Shown piece after piece: positions 14,001 to 28,283 of a stretch of DNA of 64,000 bases. The stretch covers positions 1,182,420-1,246,419 of the forward strand of contig VZRN01004661.1 of the NCBI GenBank assembly GCA_013397935.1, in the 5' to 3' direction. The notes below the pieces were generated by a model. It worked only from the letters and a program-made list of their open reading frames with translations. It was not told the DNA's origin and did not search any database. The stretch's first letter is position 1. Every line of letters begins with the position of its first letter. Origin of the DNA: Dasyornis broadbenti (Eukaryota > Chordata > Aves > Passeriformes > Dasyornithidae). The position numbers and the translations under genes were made by a program.

Positions 14001-17000
14001 ATAGAGCAAATAACTAAAGAAGCAAGTTGGGGGAGGTTTGAAGCATGATGCGCACAGGTATTCTCTGGGACTTAAGGTCACTTTAGCATCATTTCTGCAG
14101 GTGGCAGTGCTGACATCAGGACTTGGAGTCACTGGAATGTCTTCTAGTTTGGTCCCCACTGCTGCAGATATAACCATTTTATTGTTACGTGGCATATAAC
14201 CTTCTTTTGCAAGCAGGAAATGCTGTAAATCTCCTTCATTGTTGATGATGACCATTCTAAATGTTGATGACTCTGTTTAGATGACCTAGGAACTTCTGGC
14301 ATGGGGAGTGTGTGAGATTGTCACTTTAGGATTTTGATAATAAAAAAATCTATTTCATGAGGTTGAAGGACTGTGATATTCACAAGCTGAACACTGTTCC
14401 GTATCTTTGAAGCAAAGAGAGATTACTGAGCCGGCAGCACAGGTTGTGGTTCAGACGGGAGGAAGGCACTGGAAAGGGGCATGAATTTCCCTAAATTTAT
14501 GTTTGTGAAGGAAAACAGAGGAAGAGTGACCACTGTTGAAAGAGAATTTACAATTGAGAATGGTGAAGGGCTTATACTTCTTAGCCCCTTTTCCCACATG
14601 CATGGTGTAACGATACGGCAAAAACTTTTTCCTTGTCTCAGAAGATGATATATTTATATGTTGACATGAAAATTGATAACCCTTTTATTTTTTTATAGTA
14701 GTTATTTTAGCTACAGCTGATATTCCATTTAGTGGAATATGGCACACAACCAGCACCACCATCTGAATCAAACGGTGCAGCCTGATTTATGTTGGCAAAT
14801 AACCATTCAGTGTTTTTCTCCCTGGTAAATACCACAGCAGGTTTCTGTTTTTCCTAGGTAATTCTTATACAAATTATTGTTTGAATTTTGATTTGATGAG
14901 AGGTGTGAGGGTTTGGGGGTTTGGTGTGTAAATAGAAGCAGAGGAGTTTCTCATAATCAGTGCTTTGTCTGTAAGGTTGGACGAAGGTGAGGTTACAGCA
15001 ATGAAGAGCTTCCTGTGTCACTTGGAATCTGTCCTCGGTGGTTTCAGTGGTGCTGAGAAGGGTCCCACGTGGAATGTGCGAAGGGTCATCACGGCATGGT
15101 TCCCAGAATTTCCCAAGGACGTATATGAGCTTGGACACAGACAACTGTTCCATGTCGTTGGAAAGGGAAAAACCAGAAGATTGTGTGGGGAACAAAGGAA
15201 AGAGACCTCTTTGCTCTAGACCTCTTTACTGGTGGTCTGGAATTATGAGCTTAACTTAAATGTCATATTTGCTGTTACAAGCTGTCCATTATTTCAAAAT
15301 ATTATAAAATGGCACTTACGTGAAAGTGTGTGTAAAAATGTGTGCTTTGAATTGTTACCAGATGCTCTCAAAATCATGCTTTACAAGATACCACAAAAAT
15401 TTTTAAAAAAATTTCCTTAAATTTTGAATATTTTTCCATTTTTGTGTTAATCTTTCTTCAAAACTTATTTTAGTCTCATTTTCTCTTACCAGCTTTCAGT
15501 TTATCTTTTCCTTATCTATCTGATAAGCTAATTTTTATTATCCTGCTCTGATAATCATTGTCCTACTATATTTTCTATGGGTCTTTAGTCCACTCTTTCT
15601 CTGCCTCCTAGTACACAGCCCTTGTACAGCATTTTATACCACCCGTGTATCTGTTTTGTTCCTCTTCAAACCAGACTATGTATATTGTATTTGACAACTC
15701 CCTTCTTCCATTAAAATACATTTATAGTTCTTCACCAGTTTTGAAAATACAGTTCAGCAACTTTGTTTTGATTGGCAAAGGAAATCTCTTTCACTGGAAA
15801 ACTGCTATAATTCCAGGGCAGATCAGGCAAGCAAATACAGGCCAAACCATTATCATGAGGATGGCTTGGTTTTGGGGTTTCCTAAATCTAAATAGTACAA
15901 TAAATCTAAATAGGACAATAAAATAGTATCAGAAACTGTTATAGATGCTTCTACAAATGAAGAGAAAATAATTATCTATAGTACCTGTTATTTTTCACTG
16001 TGACACATTAGTTATTTTCCCACCCTTTCTTAGTATTTTCCTCTTTTGGTGGCAAAATGCTGCCAGAACATCTCGTGCTTTTGCCCTTTTCCTGCCTTCT
16101 CCCTTACATTCACACTAACAGTGTGTAGCGCTTCCCAATTGAGGTAGAAAAAGTGACTGAGAAACTTTATGGTGGAGCAAAACCACGCCAGTGTGGCAGG
16201 TGATGAAGCAACCAGCCCTGTGGATTTCCTGTGATTTGTTCTTGCTGTGGACAGACAGAGCAGTTTGGATGTTTTGTGCTCCCTTGCATGATTTTGCATC
16301 ATTTCACTTGCTCGCTAGAAATGGACTTGGGATTTGTAGTTCTGAACCTTTACACAACTTTGATGTCACAGAAACATAATATGTCTGTGTTGTAAAACTT
16401 GGCTAAAGTTACTGTGTCATCCAAAATATAATATAGTAATGAAACTGCTGTAGCCCTGGGTATTTGAGAAACAAAACCCTGAATATACAGCATTTTGTGA
16501 GAGTGCTCTGACTCCAGGACTCACTTCTACTGCCCAAAGATTTCTGATCTCTGGGGAATTTTTTGTTCTAAGAGTGGGATGGAATGGTAAGGTTCAAGAT
16601 ATAAAATAAAATTGAGAGAACTCCCAGGAGTTTGCAGCTAGTTCTAGCAGGCATCTGCCTGCCAGAAGCACGTGGTTATGGTGCAAAGTATTATTTAGTT
16701 CTTCCAGAGTGTTTCTGTATCAAAAATACTATCTCAGAGACACCCAGCTCAGGTAGCGCTCAGGTCATGCCATCGGCTGACAAGGAGAAAGAGTGCTACG
16801 TTAATATAAGCTTGTGACTTTCCCCATTTGACCTCCAGTTATGAACCAGGCTTGGAATTAACAGGTATTCCTAGGAATATCTTGTATAGTTTCTGAACAT
16901 TTAGACAAAGAAAGTTCATGAAGCGATCACAGCTTTTATACCTCTACTGATTATGATTATAATTCATGCACCTACTTTGAATTCATGCTAAAGCTACATC

Positions 17001-20000
17001 TGATCATTTTAAATTCAACTAAGAAGTACTCAACTTCTTGCACATCTTTGATATGAATAGCATGAGACTGAATTATCTCAGTCCACTAAAGTAGGAGAAT
17101 ATATTCAGAGTGTGAGTTGTGAGCTGTGGAACAGCTTGGCAGCAGAAATGCCACTAGGATCTGGTGTCTCTCATACTTCAAGAAAAGAAACGCTAGAATT
17201 TGCATGTATCAAAGCTCGTGCTTGCTTACATCAAGACATGAAGGGTAGTACTTGACTGTTCAAGTGAGCTTTTATTAACAGTTTTAGTTTTATATTTAAA
17301 AACGTTTTTTCTACAGCATCTGAAAATTATGAGAAGGAATTACTGGTGGGATTTTTAATATGCACTTAATTCTAACACTAATTACTCATTAGTATTTTGA
17401 AACACCAATGCTGAAGATCACCTGAAGATTTGAGAGGGCTGGTTTTATGATGGTGCCAGGCATTTCCAGGCCTGTATGTGTGAGATGCTTAATAGAGAAT
17501 CTCCATATTTTAACGTCAGGATTTTCCTAATGTGAGGGTTTGACTGAATCTTTATTCATTTCATTTGTCGTAAATGGAATTTGCTGTGTACCCTTTTTGT
17601 GTCCTCAACTCTCATCTGAACCTCAGGGGCTGCAATCAATATTAGAAGTAATTTCTGTGCCCACTTTCAAGAAGAAATACCGTGACCCAATTAAGTGAAG
17701 AAAACACTAGACTGTAGTAATGGATGAAAATGCAATTAAAGTAGGTTACTCACCTACAAAATAAAGTTTCTGCTGCCCAAAACGTTGCCTTTAGGTTGGA
17801 AGGAAACAGTGGGAAGCTAAAGATAGATAAATTAAGCCTGATTAGTCTCTGTGGCATAAATTAGGAATACAAACCACCATGAGGGATTATTCTACTCTTA
17901 AATTTAATTCTCCTGGACTGTTATTGCAGAGCATTGCGTCCAATTCCATCTTGCATGTTTAAATAAAGTGAGGTGTTGCTGAAGACTCTCCAGAGGCCTC
18001 CCTGCTGTGGGATTTGTGATCATGCCTCAAGTGAAAATACTGGAGAAATCCTCCAGGTTTCAGGTTGATGTAAAACAAAGAAACGGGAAAGTGACGTGTT
18101 ATGTGACTGTTTACAAAATGCATCTGTGATCAATGTTATATTAGCACACGTAATTTTTCCAAACTGAAAAATGTCATCACCTGAGGAACATTCGAGGGTG
18201 ACTGACACCAGCTGTGGTGCTGGGGTTGGGGCATTTCTGGGTGGCTTTCCTCAGTTTCTCCTTGGGGTATGTCTGTAATGAGAGCAGTTACATCCCACGG
18301 GCTGTCTTTGCAAGAGACTTGCTCTGTACAGCCTTGCACATGGTGAAGCAGAGTTAATGGAGACTTTTAAAAAATGTTTTTTATCTATTTGATTATGATT
18401 AGTGCTTCTAAACTGGAAAGTACTTAATTTCATTAAAAAATGCGGGAGCTCATGGTATCAACATGGCTGAGAGTTGAAATATTTAAGATTTTATGCATGT
18501 ACTGATTTTAGCCGGAAAGTATCTTGACTGATCCTCCATTATGATTATTATAAAATGTCTACATCTGCTTCACCCTTTCTCTATCAATTTTACTTTTAAA
18601 ACTTGATATAATTTGCTGGTGTAGTAGAGCTGATTCACAGTCTAGAATGGAATTTACAATTTTCACTGAAGTGAGTAAAATTTGATATAAGATTGTAAGA
18701 AAAGCTACTTACAGCCCCAATTCCAGTATAATCACATCTCTTTAAATTCGTGTGCGAAAATGTTACAGTAATCTTGAATACAGTGATGTAAAAGTATTTC
18801 TTGGGATCCTAAGTATAAAATGCTGTCATTATGCTAAGAAATGCTTAGGTTCAATGCTTAGACAGTTTATATAAAATAAATGGGGGGGTAGACATGATTA
18901 ACAGCTTGATTGTACGAATTTAATGTCTTGAAGCGGAAAATGGAACAGAAATGTTCATATGGCAAAACCATTTCCCTCCTGAGAAAAAACCAACCAAATA
19001 AAAGCCCTGTAAGAATATCCCTTGCAGAAGTTAAACTGCCAGGGGTAGAGGGGTACTCAGAATGTAGGAGGGGAGCTGGAAAAGGGCCCTTAATGCTGTC
19101 CTTGGTGCAGCAGGGCTGCTCCCTCTCGGGACTTCACTGGCTCTCAGGTACCGTGGGTGCTGGAGGATCCCAGCCCATGAGCTGGGCGTGAGGCAGTGGC
19201 TCCAGGCATGGCACCAGTGCTCCATGTCACTGTGCTCCTGCCACAACCCGTGTGGGACTGGGAAACCAGAGGGGAGGGGCAGCCCCAGAATCAGGTCCAC
19301 AGATTTGGTTTGGGTCTTTTTTTGAAATTATTTTGTGAGTGGCCTTGAGGCCATTCTGAAAGGCTGTTGATCTTCTATTTGGTAAATGTTGTGGGCAAGA
19401 GAGGCATTTTATCTTCTCACAGGGCCGTGGAAAGGGATTGACTGTGCTTTACCCTTGTGTCATTCTGCAGAGCAGTTGTGTAAAAAGAGCATATTTAAAC
19501 TGCCATATGTCCTTGGATGGCATCAAAAATGAAATTTTACATAGAATTTCTGCTGTTTAGAGCAATGTAGCTCATAAAATGCATACATCAAATGGGTGAG
19601 GTGAAAACTGCATGTGTGAAAGTGCTTTGCTCATGTGGAATAAAAATTGCTAAAAAGTTGTAGAAAAATACATACAAAAAGGAGCAATATAAGTAAGTTC
19701 TTTTTTCATTTTAGCAATATTTTCCTTCCATGACATTTATGTCTAATCTGGTTTATTGCAGCAACAAGTATGTGCTCATGAGAGTGGTTGTGAAAATAAT
19801 TTCGTAGTTCATCACTGCAAACATATCTAGGTTAGAAAGCAAAGCAAGAAAACGTGTTCTTTAAATATTCATATATTTTTAAACAAAGTCTTAAACTACA
19901 GTGGCCTCTTCTTGGCTTTGTAACGGAATATCTTAACATCTGGTCTCTTTTCTGTGTTTCAAGCTTCAGGCAACAACAGGGTGTGATGATAGGGAATGTA

Positions 20001-22039
20001 CTTCAGAGCTGTGTGAAGTAACATCTGTAGAGCTTGTAGAGTCTTCTTGATGTGAAACTCAGCGGATTGGTCTAAGTTTGATATTTGTATGGGCCTTGCA
20101 CAGAGGAGAAGTAGTCTCAGCATATGTAGGACAACACAGAGATATACCCAAAATCTGTATTTGAGTGTCGGTTTTATTACCTTTGAAGGTACAGACTGTG
20201 GACAGACATTCTTGTCTACAAAGAGTAAAAACAGTAAATTGAAACTCTTTGAACATGTAACAGCAAAATTGTTGGCATGTTTGTCTTGGAGAACACTTTC
20301 AAGGTTCTGACTAATTTTATAACACCTTAATCTTGTATAAATATTAGGACCAGCACTGCTCTTTGAACCACCTTTTAATATGCATGCATTTAAATATGGA
20401 ATAAGTAGCATTAAAAGTCTGGCATATATTGAATTGCCTTGACTGTCAGTCAGCAGAATAATAATACTGTGCATATTCATACAAAGTTACTTCTTGCATT
20501 TAAAAACATTTATAGGATGTGTCCTTCTTTAGAGATCTGAAAATGCCTAACATGAGACCGTTAAATATTCCTTTCACTACTGTTCCTAAGACTCGCTCAG
20601 TATCATACTTTGCAAAATATCATTCAGTTACAGCTTTTGGCTGTGGAATTCACTGAAGGAGTTCATATTAAAGAGTTTGGCTGGAATCACAGAGATTAAG
20701 TCAGTGCTTTTTATTGTTATTGTCAAAGTTTTTATTTGCTGGCTGAAAGCTTTTAAAGTAACTTCAAATGTTTCCATTCTAATTGCTTTCCCAAAACTTT
20801 TAAATCTGTGCTATCTGCAAACAGTGTGTCTGATGGATATTGAGGCTATATGAATAAAATATAAATGTCTATTTTTCTTTCGGATCTTGCTCAAGTGTTT
20901 TATCCCACTGAGATTTTTTTTTGGTTCTAAGCAGAGTTAGAGAATGCGTATGTGTACACATAGATACAGGCATAGTCACACTTATATAAGGATATATTTT
21001 ACAATTAGTGTGGCAGATGTTTGAGACTCAAAAATTGGACTCTAAATGGTCCCCTGAATTAAAAGCTTTAACATTTTAAGTATCAAAAGACTGTCATATG
21101 TATGATTGTACACATATTTATGAAGAGATTCAATAATTAATGAACCACTAATGAGAGTATTCATTTGCCTAAAATTCAGGATTGAGAATGGGACAGCAAA
21201 GCTGGGTACTTTATACTTTAAAGTTTTGTAGTATCTCTTGGCTTGTTGCTCATCAGCGATGTGGTTGTAATCAAATTCAGCTTTCTGGCATGAAATCCCC
21301 TACAGAAGTCCTTTTGTTTTAAACAGGGCCTGCATTTCCTCCAGGTTATTGCAGGATCCTGATATGGTGTGATAGAGAATCCTGATGGGGAAGAAATGGA
21401 GAGAAATAACCATTGTGTAGCAGGATCTGGTGGCCAAAGTTGCCGAGGCTGACATTTCCTGGGTATCTTTTCACATTTTGCATTCATCCTGAGATAAAAT
21501 TTTTTCTTCATTTGGTAGGTTTAAAAAAAAAAAATGCTTCATTCACTTACAGCGATATGAATCCCTAACAACTTTGCTGGTGTGGCATCTGTCAATCAGC
21601 AATCTGCCTCATTGTTTCTAGTAGCAAAATCAAAATAGAATACTTGCATTTTATAAAATGATATGGATACCATCTACTGCTTCTGAAGTATTGAAACTTC
21701 CACGAATGACTTGCTCTTCCAGCAAAGGACTCTCTGCTCCTGCTATGAACACATCATAACTTAGGAGTAAAGCTTCCACAGAGATTAGCTGGATATCCAT
21801 CTAGAACAGAAAAGATTGGAGAATTCTTGTATGTTTTTTCATGTTCTTTGAGAAAATAAATTGTGTTTCCTGATGAGAAGCCCCCCCAGTATTTAATTTA
21901 ATACATCTGATGAGGACACTGCTGTTTGTAGATGGTGATAGTTAATACTATTAAAAAAAAAGAAAAATAAAATGTCCCCTGTCGCAGCCCTCCTCCCACT
22001 CCATCTACTTCTGTTGCCAGAATAATTTTAGTGTATATT

Positions 22040-22480
22040 GTTTTGTTTGGAATAATCAGGCTGAAGTAGCATTAGTCCAGCTTCTCATCTTTTAATTACA
22101 GACAGTTTATTGTCTATGCTGTCCCACTTTCTGCATGGTTCCCCACCAGCCAGCTAGACTTAGCAATCTCCATTAATTTAATTTGGCATTTCATTCAATC
22201 AGACAGGCTGTGAACATGATGAATTTTTTTTTTTTTTTTTAAATAACACAATGCTCATTCTTAATTGATGTCCTTATCAGACATTGTATTTGCCAGAGCT
22301 GTAATTATTGGTCAGGCAGCAAAATCAAATCTGCCCAAATGCAGTGAAGATGTTCTCCGGTGAAATTATTAAGATACAGTACTTAGACCTGCAAAGTAAT
22401 TTAGTGTTGGTCTGTAATTACATCTTTTGGGATTGTTATCTTTCATTTTACTCATAAGGGTAGTGTAACCTCAGAGGAAT
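22040..22480. promoter_or_regulatory. Conserved-non-coding-element-like block, intron 1
   Basis: A dense run of homeodomain-type cores (TTTAATTACAG near 22091, CATTAATTTAATTTGG near 22170, TTAATTGATG near 22261, GTAATTATTGG near 22301, GTAATTACATC near 22414) and balanced composition without identifiable transposon sequence resembles the deeply conserved enhancers found around TOX3-like developmental genes. A 17-base T run at 22224-22240 interrupts it. The call is pattern judgement without alignment. Confidence 0.3.
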
Positions 22481-22949
22481 TAATTTGCCAAATATGAAGA
22501 TAAAACTGAGATTCTTGCCATAATATATATTTGTGCAAGTAGATATTTCTTTATATGAAAACCACAAGTACGCTCACACCATAAAAGAATGATTTTATTA
22601 ATGGCTATATTTTAAAGAACATGGGTTCTAATTTTACTGCAGAAATACTGGCAGTGTGATCATGTGAGGGTGCCATTTTCCATAAGCACTAAATTGGCAT
22701 CAGAAATAATAGAATTTGGATGTGTAACTGCCTAAAATACATACACGAGTGGTCATGCAGTGCTGGGACAGAACTGGTTTAGAGCTTGTTCTGCAGGCAG
22801 TGAGAATTTTGACTAGAAATTCTGTCCTGAGAAACTTTAAATGTGTATTTTGACTAAACATTAACTAATAATTATGAAAGAACTGCTAGTGTAATGATAA
22901 TTAAGTCTGAATTCTGTTTCCCAATAAGGGTTGGGATAAGGTTTTCTTT

Positions 22950-22953
<4 letters not shown>

Positions 22954-22982
<29 letters not shown>

Positions 22983-23025
22983 CGGGANCAGGCAGTGGAT
23001 TCTGTGATAACTTTTTTTTTTTTTT
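22954..23025. repeat. A(27) - N-containing spacer - T(14) structure
   Basis: A run of 27 A (22954-22980) is followed by about 31 bases containing the window's only ambiguous base (N at 22988), then a run of 14 T (23012-23025). The two homopolymers are complementary and could pair, or the join may be an assembly artefact at a difficult homopolymer. Confidence 0.85.
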
Positions 23026-26000
23026 ATTCTCAGATATATGATATGTAGTGTTTGAGTATAGAATTGCAGTCATTCCTCTTAAGCAAAATTTAAATTGATG
23101 GATTAGGTATGAGTAGATGATAAAATGTGTTTCATTCCTGTTCTGGATATATTTTGTTTAAGTTTTTTATTTTAAGTTTTCCCATATTTCATGGTTTTGC
23201 TGTTCTCCTGTGCAGGAACAATAACCTTTCCAATGGTGGTTCCTTCTTGGGGTTGCACCATTGAACAGCAGTATCGTAAAAATAATTATTTGGAATGTTT
23301 AATAAATTTGCCTGCTGAATTAAATTTTCTTTTTGAGTGTAAGAACACTAGTGTTTTAAACATTCGTTTCTGTTCTGTTGAGATGCTCAGATAAAAGTCT
23401 GGGCTCCTTTATGTCTGGTTTTAAGTTGCTTATGTATTTTTATATTTGACCTCTTGTGGAAATGAATAGTTGGATTTGAGTTCTAATTTTTTCAGATTGG
23501 AATTGCACCACAAGTCAGTTGATTTAAAGACAGGCTGTAAAAAATACTAATGACTGAATGTTGTAAATAAAATGATTTCTCCTTTAAAATCAGTAGCAAA
23601 TTTCTGATTAAATTTTATAGGTTTGAAATGTTATTCTGTGTGTCCATAACACCTTCAAATGTTATTTATGTTACTTTTGAAACTTTTTTTAATAACTGTT
23701 ATGGTTTTGTGGTGTAAAGTTCTCCTTTGCTTGTTTTCTCTCTTGCTATTATGAATCAATTACAGTTGCCAAAGAGCCCTGAGAGTGGCCACAATTCAAC
23801 ATTTGAGATTTTCTGAAGATTTTTTGAGTAGGAATTCAGACTCAGTGGACATTTAATCACTGATTTTTATCCCGAGCTTCCAGGGTTTTCTGTGGTGTTC
23901 ATCATATCAGACTTCTGCCTTATAGAACAACTCATTAGTCTCAGCTTTCATAACCAACCAATTGTTAAGCTCTGGTGAGTACAAGGGGTAGTTTGAAAAC
24001 GCAAGTAGCATTGTGCTGTGCCAATTCCAGGTGGCTTACCCCTCGATTTGCAAACCGATATCCTAACATTTGGCCCCAGAGGTTTGGTCTGAGAAAACAC
24101 GCACTTTGTGGAAGTTTGGCAGTGATGCAGTTTTTATATCCCCATTGCTGGGCAGGAGTTGATTTGGTCTTCATTAGGGCATGTGCTGAGGAAGGAGAGG
24201 GCATTAAATTTCCCTTTGCATTGCAAAGATACACCCTCGCTAGAGAAGCTGAATAAAACCAGGTGTTTGGCTTCAGGTTTGGTAGTCAAAGAGAAGAGAA
24301 GAGCTCCAACGAGCTCTTCTAGAATGAGTGGGTTTTCTGGACATGCTTTATACAAGGTGTTAGTGAAGCAAGCATCCCGTCTCATTGCAGTCTTCATGGC
24401 TGCCCAGAGGGATTTCAGCAGGGCCAAGATTCAGGTGCCCTTCCAACATACAGGAGTAGAGGGCTGAACTGTCATAGTTTTAATGAAATGATTTGCATGA
24501 AGAATGGAAGCTGTGATTCACAGCAAGTTCAGAAGAGGCTTTGTTTGTGTGCAGTTCGTTTCCTGAAATGAGCAGATGCGCGTGGTTTCCATGGGTTGGT
24601 GGTGGCAGTCAGCTGGGTACTCCCACTTAACGTGTTCATCAAAACTGAGGAGAGAGTTTGAACTCCTGAAACCAAAGGAAACAAACTGTACTTTGCAACG
24701 CAATGGTGTGTATTGTCAAAGGAAGCTGGAGATATTTTATTCTTTCATAGTTACAGAGCAAGGGAGCTCTGAGATCTTCAGATGGAAAAGTTTATGCGAA
24801 ACTTTTCTAATTGCTCTGGCGAAGTTATTTGCAAAGCATCCCAACACCAACACAAAACAAAGAGACAGCTGAGCTGAGCTAGGTGCTGCTTCTTACTGCT
24901 CTTCTATCCCAGGGAAACCCAACAGGTGGGAGCCTTTGGGAGTCTACCTGGGCAGGCCAAATTGCTGGGTCTCCCGTTTAATTTGAATGCCTGCTGTCAA
25001 CTATACCAATGCTCTGAGCTGTTTACGAGGGGTCAGAGCAAGGGATCCTTAAGAAAATAAATGGAGAAAAATATTGTCTGCAACAAGAGTGTTTTCACAA
25101 AAAGTTATTTTACTAAAATAGGCAAGAACCCGTTGTTCTATTTAGAATGATTTATAACTGTTCCCAGCTGATCACAAAGTGTTTCTAAATTAAAAGCCAT
25201 TAATTATAGCCTTATATAGATACAAAGATATGCAAGAAGTGCTTTGTAATTCCAGCTCTGCACTTCAGGTGAGAGCTTTTTAAATTACTTGGACCATTGG
25301 AGCCACCTGCTTGACTAAATGCTGAGGGCCCTGTGTTTCAGTACTCATCAGTGCATTGCAGTGTTAACATTGTTACTGATTTTTCTCATTTCTCCAGGGC
25401 AAATACTAATTAATGGATACAATTCACAGCTGATTAGCTGTAGTTTCTTCAGTAATTACATTCGCAGACTAACTGTTCAGAAGAGGATTTCTAACCCAGT
25501 TCTTATTTCACTCTAAGCTTAATTTGTTTTTTGAATTGTTTAGGTCCTTAAGATAATAACCATTTTATTTTCTTTTGTTGTTATAGGTACCATTAGATAA
25601 TATGGAAGTTTAATCTTAGAAATACTCCCTGATAATTGTTATGTGCCTTCAGTGGATTTCTAGTTCAGAGACAAAAAATAAATGTAAAGAATATTAGTTT
25701 TGATCCATACTAACAAAAGCCAAAATATTCCAGTTTCTGACATCAGTGCCTGAGTCATACACAATAGGGTCTTAAATATTAAATAGCCTAAGAACAGAAT
25801 GACTTGAAGGATATGTCCCTGTAACTTTTAGCTTTGACATTCCTTGTTATATCATTTGCTTCCACAGTCTTAATGAAATGGAAAATTAAATTGTCACTCT
25901 CCCCTTTGTTTTCCTTTAATAAAATAAAAAGAAAGCCACCTGACAATCAGAACAGCAGTAGCTGTGGTGTGAGCAATACATGTACATCAAAACAATGTAG

Positions 26001-28283
26001 AATTTTACTCTTCAAGGTAAAAATCAACAACATTTCTGTTTTGAGGCACTTGGAGCCCTTAGGATGCTAAGGTCATTAAAACAGGATAGGGTTTTCCCTT
26101 GCTTATTTATCAAGTGTTAGAGTAATACTTGCCTAGTGTACCTTTGCCCTTTGCTATCCTTCAAAAATTTGATTTCTTTTTTTTTCTTGTTGCTGTAGAA
26201 AGAACAGCTCTATTCAAGCCATTTGAGCTTTTCATGTAAATTGTTCTTAGTTTGCCACTAACTGACATGAAAAATTCTATCCTGTCGATCGCACTGTTGA
26301 GCTGAAGTAGTGTCTTTGTGCAACAAATCCACACACACATCCGTATGTGCCAAAACAGTCATTTGAATGTGCAATTTTACTTGAATTTTTTAATCTTCAA
26401 ACATGGGTGACATCTGGGCTTTTAAAAAATGGATGACATTACTTGAGTATCTGCATAGCTGGGGATAACAGAGTTTTAATAGCTATGAGGCAGCCTACAT
26501 ATTGTGCTAAGGCCTCTGTTGCTTAACATGTGTTATAGGTTGAAAGATTCAGAGTGATTAGTACACAAATGGAATTTGTTACTTCAGAATGAGCGATGTC
26601 ATCTTGTATTCCTGCCCTCCCTTATGATTGTCTCCTAATTCTGTTGATGTCCTGTTTAGTCAATCTGACAATTCATCAGGTACATAAGGCTCCAATTCTT
26701 TTTTTTTTCCTTTTTTTTTTTTTAGGTCTCCTGTTGACTTTCTGTCTTATTTTCAAAAGTGGGTGTTTGAATTTTCCGGGAAAAGAGCCTTTCTTGAAAG
26801 GATCAATGGTCCCTCCAGTGAGAACCTGGAGAGTCTGAAACATTTTGCTGCTGAAACCAGTCAGGCACCAATTGCAGCTGTAGCAAATTGAGCTGAAGCA
26901 AAGTGGTTTTCCTTTCAGGACAAGTTCAGCTGCTCTGAAAGCACTTTCCAAGTTTCTTGCTTGGAAAGAGCAATCTGTGCAAGTGCATGGTCACCCATCG
27001 TCACACACTGGTGCAGAGCTTATGCTGCTGTTGGGAGTGTTTGCTCTTGTGGGGCTGAGGAGGGGGATGCAGGCCCACCGAGATCTGGCAAGATAAGATA
27101 AAACAAAGCCTTCCTAAAATATTTGTTTTATAAAACTTGAAAATGGGAGTTAAGGGAGGAAGGCTCAGCATGGCTTTAGCAGCAGTGATGTGGTAGGGAC
27201 AGCACAGGGGCTCTTCCCTTGCTCAGGACTCTGCCCTGACTGTGCTCTGTGCCTGGTCGTAGCAGTGTGCACCTGTGAAAGCTGTTTTACTGGAGGTGCA
27301 GGACATGCCTGGTGTCTGTTCCTTCAAGCAAAGGCTCTGGATGCCTCCCTCCTCTGGGAGCACGTGCAGGGTTCATTCCCAGCCTTTGCAAGTGCCGTTC
27401 AAGGGCGTAAGGCACAGTATTATGCTGATAATCTCTTTCTTTTCTGTGTTCAGTCTCTAGAAATAAAAGAGCTTTTATTCCTCAACAAATGTTCATCCTT
27501 GAGAATTTGGAGGAAGTGACTCTGGGCATCCAAGGAAATCCCTTCTGATCACTGGCATGTGGCATGAGAGTTGCACCTCAGTGGGAGCAAGTGGGCACTG
27601 GGCACATCTCGGGGTCTCAGTGTCAGACAGTTTCTCTGATTTGCAAAATATTCTGGTGTTAATGCTCACCAGGAGAGCGGGAGCTCACTGGAATGAAGGA
27701 TAAAGGAAAGGGGATTGTTTGGCTTTTCAATTTGGTGGAAAGCATGGGACTTCAGGAACAACATTGCAGATTCTCATTCTTCCCCTTACTGGCCTTCAGC
27801 TCATTAAAACCAGGTGTTCTTGGAGCTGTAATACAGCAGCTACTTCTGGCTGCAGCAATGCTCTGGGTCAGGATCACAGAAGACAGAAGTCTTACAATGG
27901 GCATCGGAAGAGATGTAGTACAGTAGAAGTGTCTTTCCTGGGAGTCTCTTTCTAACAGATTCTTAATTTACAAAGTTGCCTTTAGGTCTCTGGGGTGGCT
28001 TTGCTTTTGCATGGACAAAAATTGTTGGAGAGATACACGTGAATGTGTTCCTTGTACAGACTGGGGGATGCAGAGTATGTAATAACAATCATAGTAATAA
28101 TGATGATGATGTTGAATCCAATTGAGTTCTGACTTCAAAGAACATCTGCAAAATTACATCTTATCTGTTTGTTGCTTTGGTTTTGTTGGTTTTTTCCTTC
28201 CTCAACATTTTCTGTGCCAGTGATGGGGTAAAGAAAAGTTTATCATGGCATACATTAAATCCAAATATTTATTTTTCTTTCAG

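Larger units (their letters stand above)
1..28283 (+). other. TOX3: TOX3 intron 1 (3' part); no coding exon seen
   Basis: This 28 kb stretch lies upstream of exon 2 and is read as the 3' part of the large first intron. It ends in a good acceptor, a T-rich tract followed by CAG at 28281-28283. I looked for the canonical first exon, which in other vertebrates encodes about 29 residues and sits in a CpG-rich promoter, and for an alternative first exon, and found neither, so both probably lie upstream of the window. The open reading frames here are short and scattered, match no family I recognise and lack splice context. Contents I can name are two MIR-type SINE relics, an AT microsatellite, poly-A and poly-T tracts, a CpG cluster at 10.95 kb and AT-rich blocks resembling conserved non-coding elements. 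The assignment as intron 1 rests on the downstream exon order. Confidence 0.75.

Noticed and set aside
19959..20480. 173-codon open frame on the minus strand, the longest outside known exons apart from the TOX3 exon 7 frame
   Set aside because: The translation shows no family I recognise, has no splice sites or promoter context and is compositionally ordinary for AT-rich intron. A homology search and a codon-substitution test against other birds would settle it.
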